From: Flavobacterium salmonis
Lineage (GTDB): Bacteria > Bacteroidota > Bacteroidia > Flavobacteriales > Flavobacteriaceae
Assembly: GCF_903819435.1 (NCBI RefSeq)
Contig: NZ_CAIJDP010000068.1
Location: forward strand, 418,828 to 482,827
Length of the DNA stretch: 64,000 nucleotides
Reading direction: 5' to 3'
Part shown: positions 1 to 6,863 of the stretch, piece by piece
Position numbering within the stretch: position 1 is the first letter of the stretch
Layout of the letters: every line of letters starts with the position of its first letter
Notes under the pieces: generated by a model
The model's input: only the letters and a program-made list of their open reading frames with translations
The model's database searches: none
What the model was told of the DNA's origin: nothing
Position numbers and translations under genes: made by a program

Positions 1-5
1 CTTAT

Positions 6-51
6 AAGGTGCTAATTTTCCAATATTATGATCTTGGAAAATTAACACCTT
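6..51. repeat. Long imperfect hairpin at the window edge
   Basis: Two 17-nt arms (positions 6-22 and 35-51) are near-perfect inverted copies around a 12-nt loop. It lies just downstream of the peroxiredoxin stop and may act as its transcription end. The right flank contains CCTTAGTATCTTAG, which recurs exactly near 27.83 kb, so it may belong to a dispersed repeat family. Confidence 0.6.
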
Positions 52-79
52 AGTATCTTAGAAGCTCAAAAAAAAAAGC

Positions 80-718
80 TTATTTATTTGGCTGTGGTGT
101 CAAACGTAAATACGGTTTGATTGGTGTATGTCCTTTTGGGAATTTTGCCGGAATATCACTATCCGGAACTGCCGGTGAAATCACCACATCCTGACCATCT
201 TTCCAGTTAGCCGGAGTTGCCACACTATAATTTGCCGTTAACTGTAAACTATCTATTACACGAAGTAACTCATCGAAATTCCTTCCTGTAGAAGCCGGAT
301 ACGTTAAGGTAAGTTTGATTTTTTTATCAGATCCAATTACAAAAACAGAGCGCACTGTAAATTTATCGCTTGCATTTGGGTGCAGCATATCGTATAAATT
401 AGCTACTTTTTTATCTTCGTCAGCAATAATTGGAAAATTAACTGTTGTATTTTGAGTTTCGTTAATGTCTTTGATCCACTCTAAATGTGACTGTAAACCG
501 TCTACACTCAAAGCGATAACCTTTGTATTTCTTTTGGTAAATTCCGGAACATAATTCGCTACTGTTCCTAATTCAGTTGTACAAACAGGGGTAAAATCTG
601 CAGGATGCGAAAATAAAACACCCCATGAATCTCCCAACCATTCATGAAAATTAATAGTTCCCTGTGTAGTTTCTGCCTGAAAATCCGGAGCTATATCGCC
701 TAATCTTAATGTTGACAT
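80..718 (-). CDS. 1-Cys peroxiredoxin (Prx6 family)
   Basis: Thiol peroxidase expected to reduce hydrogen peroxide and organic hydroperoxides in the cytoplasm. The AhpC/TSA fold is evident: an APDF segment near residue 10 and the peroxidatic motif PVCTTE with Cys46. This is the only cysteine in the 212-residue protein, which fits the 1-Cys Prx6 class, as do the length and the long C-terminal extension after about residue 160. No reductase gene is adjacent. It is transcribed alone, away from the AEC transporter behind it. Family assignment is firm; the physiological reductant is unknown. Confidence 0.93.
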   Translation of the reverse strand: MSTLRLGDIAPDFQAETTQGTINFHEWLGDSWGVLFSHPADFTPVCTTELGTVANYVPEFTKRNTKVIALSVDGLQSHLEWIKDINETQNTTVNFPIIADEDKKVANLYDMLHPNASDKFTVRSVFVIGSDKKIKLTLTYPASTGRNFDELLRVIDSLQLTANYSVATPANWKDGQDVVISPAVPDSDIPAKFPKGHTPIKPYLRLTPQPNK

Positions 719-826
719 AATTATATTTTTTAGTTCCTCTAAAATTAACTAAAAAATACATTCAGAATACAATCATTATTTAAAAATTAGTTAAAATTCT
801 ATTTTCCCTATATAATTAATTCATAA

Positions 827-1738
827 TCAAATTAAACTGACAATAAAGTACCAAATTGCAAGGGTTAGGAAAGAAACCGGAATCCCAAAACCAATCATCA
901 TGCTGCTTAATTTTGGTTTCAAACCATAAGTCGAAGCCAGAATCGCACCCGTAATCATGGGTGCCATAGCAGTTTCCATTATTGTAATTTTTATAGGTTC
1001 AGAATGCTGTTTGAAAATAAAAACGTATAAAACTAAAAGGACAAACGGAACCAGAATAAGTTTGAAGAAAAGTCCCAGACGTAAAAATTTCCAATGTTGG
1101 CTTTTACGATCAAAACTCAACTGTAATCCTACCGATAATAAAGCAAGCGGGGTTACAAAACTTCCTATTTTCAATAAAATAGATTGAATATTCAAATCTA
1201 AATCGTAGTCATATACATTCATTAAACAGGCCAGAACAAACATGATGAACGGAGGAAATAAGAGTATCTTCCTGATGATGCTCAACGTATCGGGACTCCC
1301 TTTAGAATAAAAAGCAGCTACAAAAACCCCTAATGTTGAAACCACTACAAATGTTCCGGGCTGATCTACCAAAACTGCTGTTTCTAATCCTTTTTTCCCA
1401 AACAAAGCTTCAATTATAGGATAACCTAAAAATGATGAATTGCTTAATCCTGCAGTTAAAATCAAACAGCCAATGAGTTTATTGGACCATTTTAATTTCT
1501 TTCCTAAAAAATGAAAAAACACAAATGCCAGAATAAAAGTAATCCAGCCCGCTCCTATTGGAAACAATAATTCATTGCTCCATTTAATTTTCGGAATATG
1601 ATATAAGGTGATGGCAGGAAGACATAAATAAATGACAATTTTGTTTAAAACCTTGTAAGTATTAGACGGAAAACCTTTCACTTTTTGCAAAAGCAATCCT
1701 AAAAATAAAAAGAAGAATATTAAAATAAAGTTGTTCAT
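827..1738 (-). CDS. AEC-family (auxin efflux carrier-like) permease
   Basis: Integral inner-membrane transporter of the AEC family (bile/arsenite/riboflavin transporter superfamily fold) with about ten hydrophobic segments over 303 residues. The open frame extends to 1789, but I choose the ATG at 1738 because the hydrophobic MNNFILIFFF segment begins there and a TACTTTTG -7 box at 1754-1761 lies inside the longer version. Family members export organic acids or malonate-like compounds; the substrate cannot be told here. It is divergent from the Crp-type regulator at 1844, a common arrangement for a regulator and its target, though that link is inference. Confidence 0.85.
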   Translation of the reverse strand: MNNFILIFFFLFLGLLLQKVKGFPSNTYKVLNKIVIYLCLPAITLYHIPKIKWSNELLFPIGAGWITFILAFVFFHFLGKKLKWSNKLIGCLILTAGLSNSSFLGYPIIEALFGKKGLETAVLVDQPGTFVVVSTLGVFVAAFYSKGSPDTLSIIRKILLFPPFIMFVLACLMNVYDYDLDLNIQSILLKIGSFVTPLALLSVGLQLSFDRKSQHWKFLRLGLFFKLILVPFVLLVLYVFIFKQHSEPIKITIMETAMAPMITGAILASTYGLKPKLSSMMIGFGIPVSFLTLAIWYFIVSLI

Positions 1739-1753
1739 ATCAAAGCTTGAGCA

Positions 1754-1761
1754 CAAAAGTA
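1754..1761 (-). promoter_or_regulatory. -7 box TACTTTTG for the AEC transporter
   Basis: Exact match to the Bacteroidota -7 consensus TANNTTTG, 15 nt upstream of the chosen ATG (1738). A TTTG lies about 25 nt further upstream, a little far for the usual -33 element. It argues against the longer start at 1789. Confidence 0.6.
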
Positions 1762-1843
1762 GGGATTTATTAACTGTTGAGTTGAACAAATTATAGCACT
1801 TCTTTAAGTTTTTTGTTACTTTTAATATATAACTCTAAAAGTA

Positions 1844-2410
1844 ATGCAGCAAATAAGAGACAATTTAGAACGAATGGCAAAACTCTCTGATGAAGACTGG
1901 AATACCTTTTCCTCAAAACTCACCCGTCAGGAATTTCCAAAGAAAACAACCATACTTAAAACCGGTCATGTTGAAAATTATCTTTCTTTTGTAGAAAAAG
2001 GAATCGTTAGATATTATGTCCCCTCTGAAAACAAAGACCTCACATTTACTTTTGGATTTGATGGCGAATTTGTAAGTGGTTATGATTCATTCATTACCAG
2101 ATTACCCGCAAACTACACCGTAGAAGCTCTTGTAGACACAATACTTTGGCGTATCTCTTACAATGATCTCCAAGACATTTATACCGTGACCAAAATTGGT
2201 AATACAATCGGCAGATTAGCAAGCGAGGGATTATTTCTAAAAAAATCAAAAAGAGAACTGTCATTACTGAACGAGTCAGCAGAACAACGATATCGTAATT
2301 TATTCACAGAACAACCTCAATTAATTCAAAAAATACCCCAAAAATACCTTGCATCCTATATTGGTATTACTCCACAAGCTTTAAGCCGAATACGAAAACG
2401 CATTTATTAA
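1844..2410 (+). CDS. Crp/Fnr-family transcriptional regulator
   Basis: Protein of 188 residues with the cyclic-nucleotide-binding beta-roll at about residues 25-115 (includes VEKGIVRYY and FGFDGEFVSGYDSF) and a C-terminal helix-turn-helix around residues 160-186 (QKYLASYIGITPQALSRIRK). This architecture is very common in Flavobacteriia, where such regulators often control an adjacent gene and rarely have a known ligand. No cysteine cluster for an Fe-S centre is seen. It is followed after about 60 nt by a DoxX-like membrane protein on the same strand, its likely partner or target. Confidence 0.9.
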   Translation: MQQIRDNLERMAKLSDEDWNTFSSKLTRQEFPKKTTILKTGHVENYLSFVEKGIVRYYVPSENKDLTFTFGFDGEFVSGYDSFITRLPANYTVEALVDTILWRISYNDLQDIYTVTKIGNTIGRLASEGLFLKKSKRELSLLNESAEQRYRNLFTEQPQLIQKIPQKYLASYIGITPQALSRIRKRIY

Positions 2411-2470
2411 CCCAAGTTCATTGTTTTAGGTTTCATTAGTATGCAACTTTGTATCATAAATCAAAAAGAT

Positions 2471-2959
2471 ATGGAAACCTTAATTGTGCTCTTTGGAGTT
2501 TTTACACTAACACTACTTACTATTTGGCTTACAACCAAACGCCTTGAATTTAGATTTTCAGGCAGAGTTGCTATGGCACTCATGCTGGTATTTACAGCTG
2601 TAGGTCATTTTGTTTTTACGAAAGGAATGACAATGATGATTCCTTTTCTACCCTTGCCAAATGTAATTGTCATTTTTACAGGAGTTATAGAGTTAATTGC
2701 AGCAATTGGACTACTGTTCCGCAATACCAAAGTCCTAACGGGGAAACTGCTTATTTTATTTTTCATCTTACTGTTCCCTGCTAATATTTATGCCGCAATT
2801 CACCACATTAACTTGCAAACTGCCGACTATACAGGCAAAGGCATATCGTATTTATGGATTAGAATACCTATGCAGCTTCTTTTTATTACCTGGGCATATT
2901 TTTCGACTATAAATCAATCAAAAATCAAAATAGTCAATCAGGGAAATGTACATCCTTAA
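2471..2959 (+). CDS. DoxX-like four-helix membrane protein
   Basis: Small membrane protein of 162 residues with four predicted hydrophobic helices. The segment with VFTAVGHFVFTKGM and the following helix resemble the DoxX/DUF4267 group, whose role is poorly defined (linked to quinone or thiosulfate oxidation and stress responses). The frame is open from 2441, but the ATG at 2471 immediately precedes the first hydrophobic helix and gives a normal N-terminus. It sits just downstream of the Crp-type regulator and may be co-transcribed with it. Confidence 0.75.
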   Translation: METLIVLFGVFTLTLLTIWLTTKRLEFRFSGRVAMALMLVFTAVGHFVFTKGMTMMIPFLPLPNVIVIFTGVIELIAAIGLLFRNTKVLTGKLLILFFILLFPANIYAAIHHINLQTADYTGKGISYLWIRIPMQLLFITWAYFSTINQSKIKIVNQGNVHP

Positions 2960-3020
2960 AAATGAACGATTTACCCATTTTAGCTTTAGTTTCAATTTGT
3001 AGTTTTTAACTGTTATAAAT

Positions 3021-3045
3021 TAATTTTTAGTTAAAATTAGTTTTT
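3021..3045. promoter_or_regulatory. AT-rich inverted repeat before the Rrf2 gene
   Basis: The region holds a near-palindrome around TTTTTAGTTAAAATTAG. The 11-mer TAGTTAAAATT also occurs at 787-797 upstream of the peroxiredoxin. Rrf2-type regulators commonly bind such sites near their own gene, so an operator is possible, but AT-richness makes chance matches likely. Confidence 0.25.
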
Positions 3046-3061
3046 GTACTATAAAATGGCT

Positions 3062-3069
3062 TAAATTTG
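3062..3069 (+). promoter_or_regulatory. -7 box TAAATTTG for the Rrf2 regulator
   Basis: Matches TANNTTTG and ends 19 nt before the ATG at 3089. A TTTTTG sits 15 nt upstream, shorter than the usual spacing for the -33 element. Confidence 0.5.
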
Positions 3070-3088
3070 TAATATATTTTATTACAGT

Positions 3089-3496
3089 ATGCTGTCAGGT
3101 AAATTTGCCATCTCGGTTCACATTCTTACTTTACTCACTAAATTTCCGAATGATTATTTGTCATCAGAGTTTATTGCAGGAAGTATGAACCTGAACCCTG
3201 TTTTGGTCCGAAAAGAAATTGCAAACCTAAAAGCACATCATATTGTAGAAAGCAAAGAAGGCAAAAATGGAGGGACAAAATTATCTAAAGCAGCTTCAAA
3301 TATAACTTTAAAAGAAATATTTGAAATGACTTTTGAGAATATCGGTTTGGGTTATGCTAAAAATCAGCCTAATCCGGATTGTCCTGTTGGAAAAAAAATC
3401 AATCAGAATCTCGATGCATTATACGTAGAAATGAATCAGAAAGTCTGTGAGCAATTAGAAAACATTTCTCTGGAAGATTTTTCGACCCAATTTTAA
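3089..3496 (+). CDS. Rrf2-family transcriptional regulator (YwnA-like)
   Basis: Protein of 135 residues with the Rrf2 winged helix at the N-terminus (ISVHILTLL near residue 8, then the recognition region with MNLNPVLVRKEIANLK). Only two cysteines are present (in CPVG and VCEQ) and not the three-Cys cluster of IscR/NsrR, so an Fe-S cluster is unlikely; it resembles the redox- or electrophile-sensing YwnA/HypR branch. It lies 58 nt upstream of an NAD(P)-binding oxidoreductase-like gene on the same strand, a recurring pairing in which Rrf2 controls the neighbour. Confidence 0.9.
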   Translation: MLSGKFAISVHILTLLTKFPNDYLSSEFIAGSMNLNPVLVRKEIANLKAHHIVESKEGKNGGTKLSKAASNITLKEIFEMTFENIGLGYAKNQPNPDCPVGKKINQNLDALYVEMNQKVCEQLENISLEDFSTQF

Positions 3497-3554
3497 AAAC
3501 CATTTTTTTAACTAAAACTGTAACTTTTTTTATTACTAAATAAATTTATATACT

Positions 3555-4196
3555 ATGAAAATCGCAATTATTGGAGCTACAGGCTTCGTTGGAACAGCTA
3601 TTTTAAATGAATTGGCAGACAGAAAACACGAAATTACAGCAATAGCCAGAACACCAAAAGACACCACAAATGCAACCTGGATCGCAGCAGATGTTTATGA
3701 TGTTGACTCATTGGCAGAAACTTTAAAAGGTCATGATGTTGTAGTGAATGCATTTAATCCGGGTTGGACAAATCCAAACATTTATGATGATTCCATTAGA
3801 GGATCAAAAGCAATCCAGGCTGCTGTAAAACAATCTGGCGTAAAACGTTTCATCACAATTGGAGGTGCCGGCAGCTTATTTGTGGCACCGGGTTTACAAG
3901 CAATTGACACTCCTGATTTCCCGAAAGAAATTTTTGATGGTGCAAATGCAGCGAGACATTATTTAGAAATTATAAAAGAAGAAAAAGAACTGGATTGGGC
4001 ATTTTTTAGTCCTGCTTTTGAAATGCATCAGGGAACCAAAACCGGAAGAACAGGAAAATACCGTTTAGGTCTGGAAAACCCTGTTTTTAATGATGAACAA
4101 AGAAGCATTTTATCTGTAGAAGATTTAGCGGTTGTGATTGCTGATGAAATCGAAACTCCAAAACACCATCAGGTTAGATTTACTGCTGGGTATTAA
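3555..4196 (+). CDS. NAD(P)H-binding protein, atypical SDR (NmrA/YwnB-like)
   Basis: A 213-residue Rossmann protein. The glycine-rich dinucleotide motif GATGFVG is at residues 7-13, with the second strand and DVYDVDSL following. It lacks the classic Tyr-xxx-Lys catalytic pair in its usual place, as in the NmrA/YwnB/biliverdin-reductase-like atypical SDRs that sense or reduce via NAD(P)H. The upstream Rrf2 gene makes a YwnA-YwnB-like pair and suggests a role in redox or electrophile stress (inference). A terminator-like hairpin follows at 4260-4310. Confidence 0.87.
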   Translation: MKIAIIGATGFVGTAILNELADRKHEITAIARTPKDTTNATWIAADVYDVDSLAETLKGHDVVVNAFNPGWTNPNIYDDSIRGSKAIQAAVKQSGVKRFITIGGAGSLFVAPGLQAIDTPDFPKEIFDGANAARHYLEIIKEEKELDWAFFSPAFEMHQGTKTGRTGKYRLGLENPVFNDEQRSILSVEDLAVVIADEIETPKHHQVRFTAGY

Positions 4197-4259
4197 TCAA
4201 ATACAGATTTCACAAATTAGCATGAATTTAAAAGTGAGACAACTAATTCGTGTTTTAAC

Positions 4260-4310
4260 AAAAAACAGTTTCCTAGGCAATTTTCTGCTTTTGAAACTGT
4301 TTTTGTTTTC
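4260..4310 (+). terminator. Intrinsic terminator after the NAD(P)-binding gene
   Basis: Arms AAAAACAGTTTC (4261-4272) and GAAACTGTTTTT (4293-4304) form a 12-bp stem followed by a T-rich tract. Confidence 0.7.
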
Positions 4311-4339
4311 AGTACTTTTACCATTCTAAAAAATGTGTT

Positions 4340-5428
4340 TTGTCAAGTTCAAATAAGCAGGCCGACAGTTTAAACGAAAAGGCTGGAATTTCATCTCCCG
4401 AAATCACCAATGCTTCGGCAATCAGCCAAATTAAAAACAAACGCAGGCAACAGCCATCCGCTGACGAATTGATTTCAGGAATACTTTCCGGAAACCGAAC
4501 AGCTCTAAGCCGTGCTATTACTTTAATCGAAAGCACAAATCCGGAACATACTGAAAAAGCAAATGAGGTTATTAAAGGATGTCTGCCTAAAGCTAATAAA
4601 TCCATCCGAATAGGAATTACAGGTGTTCCGGGTGTTGGAAAAAGCACTTTTATTGAGGCTTTTGGAACTTTCCTGACGCAATTAGGAAAAAAAGTCGCCG
4701 TTTTAGCGGTAGATCCAAGCAGTTCTCTTTCTCACGGCAGTATTTTAGGGGATAAAACCCGAATGGAAGAATTGGTAAAAGATGAAAATGCTTTTATAAG
4801 ACCAAGTGCTTCCGGCGAAACTTTAGGTGGTGTGGCTAGAAAAACCCGTGAGTCTATTATCCTTTGTGAAGCTGCAGGTTTTGATACAATTATTATTGAA
4901 ACGGTTGGTGTTGGTCAAAGCGAAACAGCCGTTCACAGTATGGTTGACTTCTTTTTATTACTCAAAATTTCCGGTGCCGGTGATGAACTTCAGGGAATCA
5001 AACGTGGTATTATGGAAATGGCTGATGCAATTGTAATCAACAAGGCTGACGGAGACAATATCAAAAAAGCAAATTTGGCCAAAGTTGAATTTAACAGAGC
5101 CTTGCATTTATTTCCTTCCAAAAAATCAACCTGGCGGCCAAAAGTTACAACTTGCAGCGCCATAATTAAAGATGGTATTTCAGAAGTCTGGGAAACGATT
5201 TCTGAATATTTTGAAATAACTCATGAAAATGGCTTCTTTCAGGAGAAAAGAAAAGAACAAAATCAATTCTGGATGATGGAAACCATCAATGAACAGTTGA
5301 AATCAAATTTTTACAATCAGCCTGAAATTATTTCACAATTGGACCAAATTAAAAAAGCGGTACAAAATAATGAAATATCACCTTTTGCAGCCGCTCAGTT
5401 ATTATTGGACAAGTATAAAAAAATGTAA
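4340..5428 (+). CDS. meaB: Methylmalonyl-CoA mutase-associated GTPase MeaB
   Basis: G3E-type P-loop GTPase that protects and reloads adenosylcobalamin in methylmalonyl-CoA mutase. Walker A GVPGVGKST is at residues 95-103, followed by AVDPSSS, the RPSASGETLGG region, ETVGVGQSE and the guanine-specificity motif NKAD; the 362-residue length is normal. No ATG is available in frame: the frame opens at 4295 and the most plausible start is TTG at 4340. The nearby ATG at 4333 is in another frame and terminates after seven codons. The mutase genes mutA and mutB lie about 43 kb away on the same strand. Confidence 0.93.
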   Translation: MSSSNKQADSLNEKAGISSPEITNASAISQIKNKRRQQPSADELISGILSGNRTALSRAITLIESTNPEHTEKANEVIKGCLPKANKSIRIGITGVPGVGKSTFIEAFGTFLTQLGKKVAVLAVDPSSSLSHGSILGDKTRMEELVKDENAFIRPSASGETLGGVARKTRESIILCEAAGFDTIIIETVGVGQSETAVHSMVDFFLLLKISGAGDELQGIKRGIMEMADAIVINKADGDNIKKANLAKVEFNRALHLFPSKKSTWRPKVTTCSAIIKDGISEVWETISEYFEITHENGFFQEKRKEQNQFWMMETINEQLKSNFYNQPEIISQLDQIKKAVQNNEISPFAAAQLLLDKYKKM

Positions 5429-5430
5429 CC

Positions 5431-5466
5431 TTTTCTATTTTTCGTATAGAAAATTTTATTTTTTCA
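5431..5466 (+). terminator. Terminator after meaB, convergent with the next gene
   Basis: Eight-base arms TTTTCTAT (5431-5438) and ATAGAAAA (5446-5453) followed by a T-rich run. It reaches the stop codon of the convergent small gene. Confidence 0.6.
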
Positions 5467-5694
5467 ACGGATATTCCCTACAGAATTTTTAGCAGTATCG
5501 TGTTTCGTTTTCAGACGTCTTTTATCTAATGCAACACCAGCTTGAGTCTGTGTTTCTAATGTAGTTCTCAACTCTGAAGCCGAATTTGATTTAACTGTTT
5601 TTTCTTTTACATTTTTACTATCCTGAGCTTTTACGTTTGTTAAGCAGCACAATACGAATGCTGTTGTAAAAATTACTGTTTTAAAATTTTTCAT
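5464..5694 (-). CDS. Small secreted protein, internally deleted paralogue of the next gene
   Basis: A 76-residue protein with a signal peptide (cut after the VKAQ segment near residue 24). Its first 40 or so residues match the N-terminus of the 263-residue protein encoded at 5838-6629, and its last 33 or so match that protein's C-terminus, ending in the identical 15-mer KTKHDTAKNSVGNIR. About 187 central codons are missing without loss of frame. It is either a decaying duplicate or a minimal functional form. No known domain is recognised. Confidence 0.65.
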   Translation of the reverse strand: MKNFKTVIFTTAFVLCCLTNVKAQDSKNVKEKTVKSNSASELRTTLETQTQAGVALDKRRLKTKHDTAKNSVGNIR

Positions 5695-5781
5695 GATGAT
5701 TAAGTTTTAATATTTTAAAATAGATAAACAAAGCTCCTTTTTTGTTACCCCTGTTGGAAGAAAAATATTTGTTTTTAAAAT

Positions 5782-5821
5782 AAAAAAAGCTGCAAAAAGA
5801 AAAATAGTACCTTTTGCAGCT
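5782..5821 (-). terminator. Terminator of the 263-residue secreted protein gene
   Basis: Ten-base arms AGCTGCAAAA (5788-5797) and TTTTGCAGCT (5812-5821); read on the minus strand the hairpin is followed by a T run. It separates the two paralogues, so they need separate transcription starts. Confidence 0.75.
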
Positions 5822-5837
5822 CCAAGGATTATTTGTT

Positions 5838-6629
5838 TTAACGAATATTGCCAACGGAATTTTTAGCTGTATCGTGTTTGGTTTTCAAAACACCTTTTTC
5901 TATTGTAAAAGCCATTCTGACCTGAGTTTTTAAAGTATCTTTTAGTCCCGAAGTTGCTTTTTCGACAACAACGAAACTCAATTCATATTCGCCATCTGCC
6001 AGGTCAAACACCGTTTGATTTTGGTTATCCTGAATTTTTAAAATAGTATTTTCAGAATCAGGTGTTTGTGCCTTTCCAGTACGAGCATAAGAAGCTGCTG
6101 CCGCTCCTCCTCCAGCTCCAGCTAAATTGCCAACACTGGAAACCGCAACCGAAATAATAGAACCACCCGGCATAGCACCTCCCAATAAAGAAGCTCCCTG
6201 AGACACAGCATTCCCAGCCGCATGCAAACCCTGATTGACTTTTTCGCCAAAAGTCGCGACTTCACTTTTGCTCAGTTCGGTTATACTTTTATTTGCTGTA
6301 TTGACTTTGTATCCTTCACTTGAAGAAAATAAAACGATACATCCTCCTTCTACTAATGTTACATTTATTTTACCTGAATTTACTTTCTCTCCAAAAGTTG
6401 CTCCCTGGGTTTGTTTGGCAACCGTAACATTCATCGAAATCCTGTTTGGCATTCCATTATTTATGCCATTTATACTGCTTTTTTGTGCAGATACATCCAA
6501 AGTGCTTTCTGAAACCGAACCGGATTTAATCGCTTTTTCCTTAACAACTTTACCTTCCTGTGCTTTTACATTTGCTAAACAACATATTATAAATACTGCT
6601 GTAAAAGTGATTGTTTTAAGATTTTTCAT
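5838..6629 (-). CDS. Secreted protein of unknown function with a glycine-rich centre
   Basis: A 263-residue protein with a clear signal peptide (VKAQ near residue 24). The motif ATFGEKVN occurs twice (about residues 77 and 125). A glycine/alanine-rich hydrophobic stretch at about 135-180 could embed in or cross a membrane. The following 60 residues look like a beta-rich domain (TVFDLADGEYELSFVV). It shares both termini with the small paralogue downstream. I do not recognise a named family; an envelope location is inferred from the signal peptide. Confidence 0.8.
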   Translation of the reverse strand: MKNLKTITFTAVFIICCLANVKAQEGKVVKEKAIKSGSVSESTLDVSAQKSSINGINNGMPNRISMNVTVAKQTQGATFGEKVNSGKINVTLVEGGCIVLFSSSEGYKVNTANKSITELSKSEVATFGEKVNQGLHAAGNAVSQGASLLGGAMPGGSIISVAVSSVGNLAGAGGGAAAASYARTGKAQTPDSENTILKIQDNQNQTVFDLADGEYELSFVVVEKATSGLKDTLKTQVRMAFTIEKGVLKTKHDTAKNSVGNIR

Positions 6630-6800
6630 ATCGATTTAGTTTTAATCATTTATAAACAGATAAACAAAACTCATTTTTTGTTACCTCATTTTGCCTTCAT
6701 AGAAACACATCATAAGAAACTAAAAATCAAACCATTAAAGTTACGACAATTTCACATAAATTGTGATTTTGTTATTATTTAAAATTCAGGCAATAAAACA

Positions 6801-6840
6801 AAAAAGCTGCTAAAGAAGAAATTCATCTTTAGCAGCTTTT
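6801..6840 (-). terminator. Terminator of the LTA-synthase-like gene
   Basis: Arms of about 14 nt around AAAAGCTGCTAAAGA and its complement (6802-6816, 6826-6840) with a T run on the minus strand. Confidence 0.75.
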
Positions 6841-6863
6841 CATTATCAAAATGAGTTGCAAAA

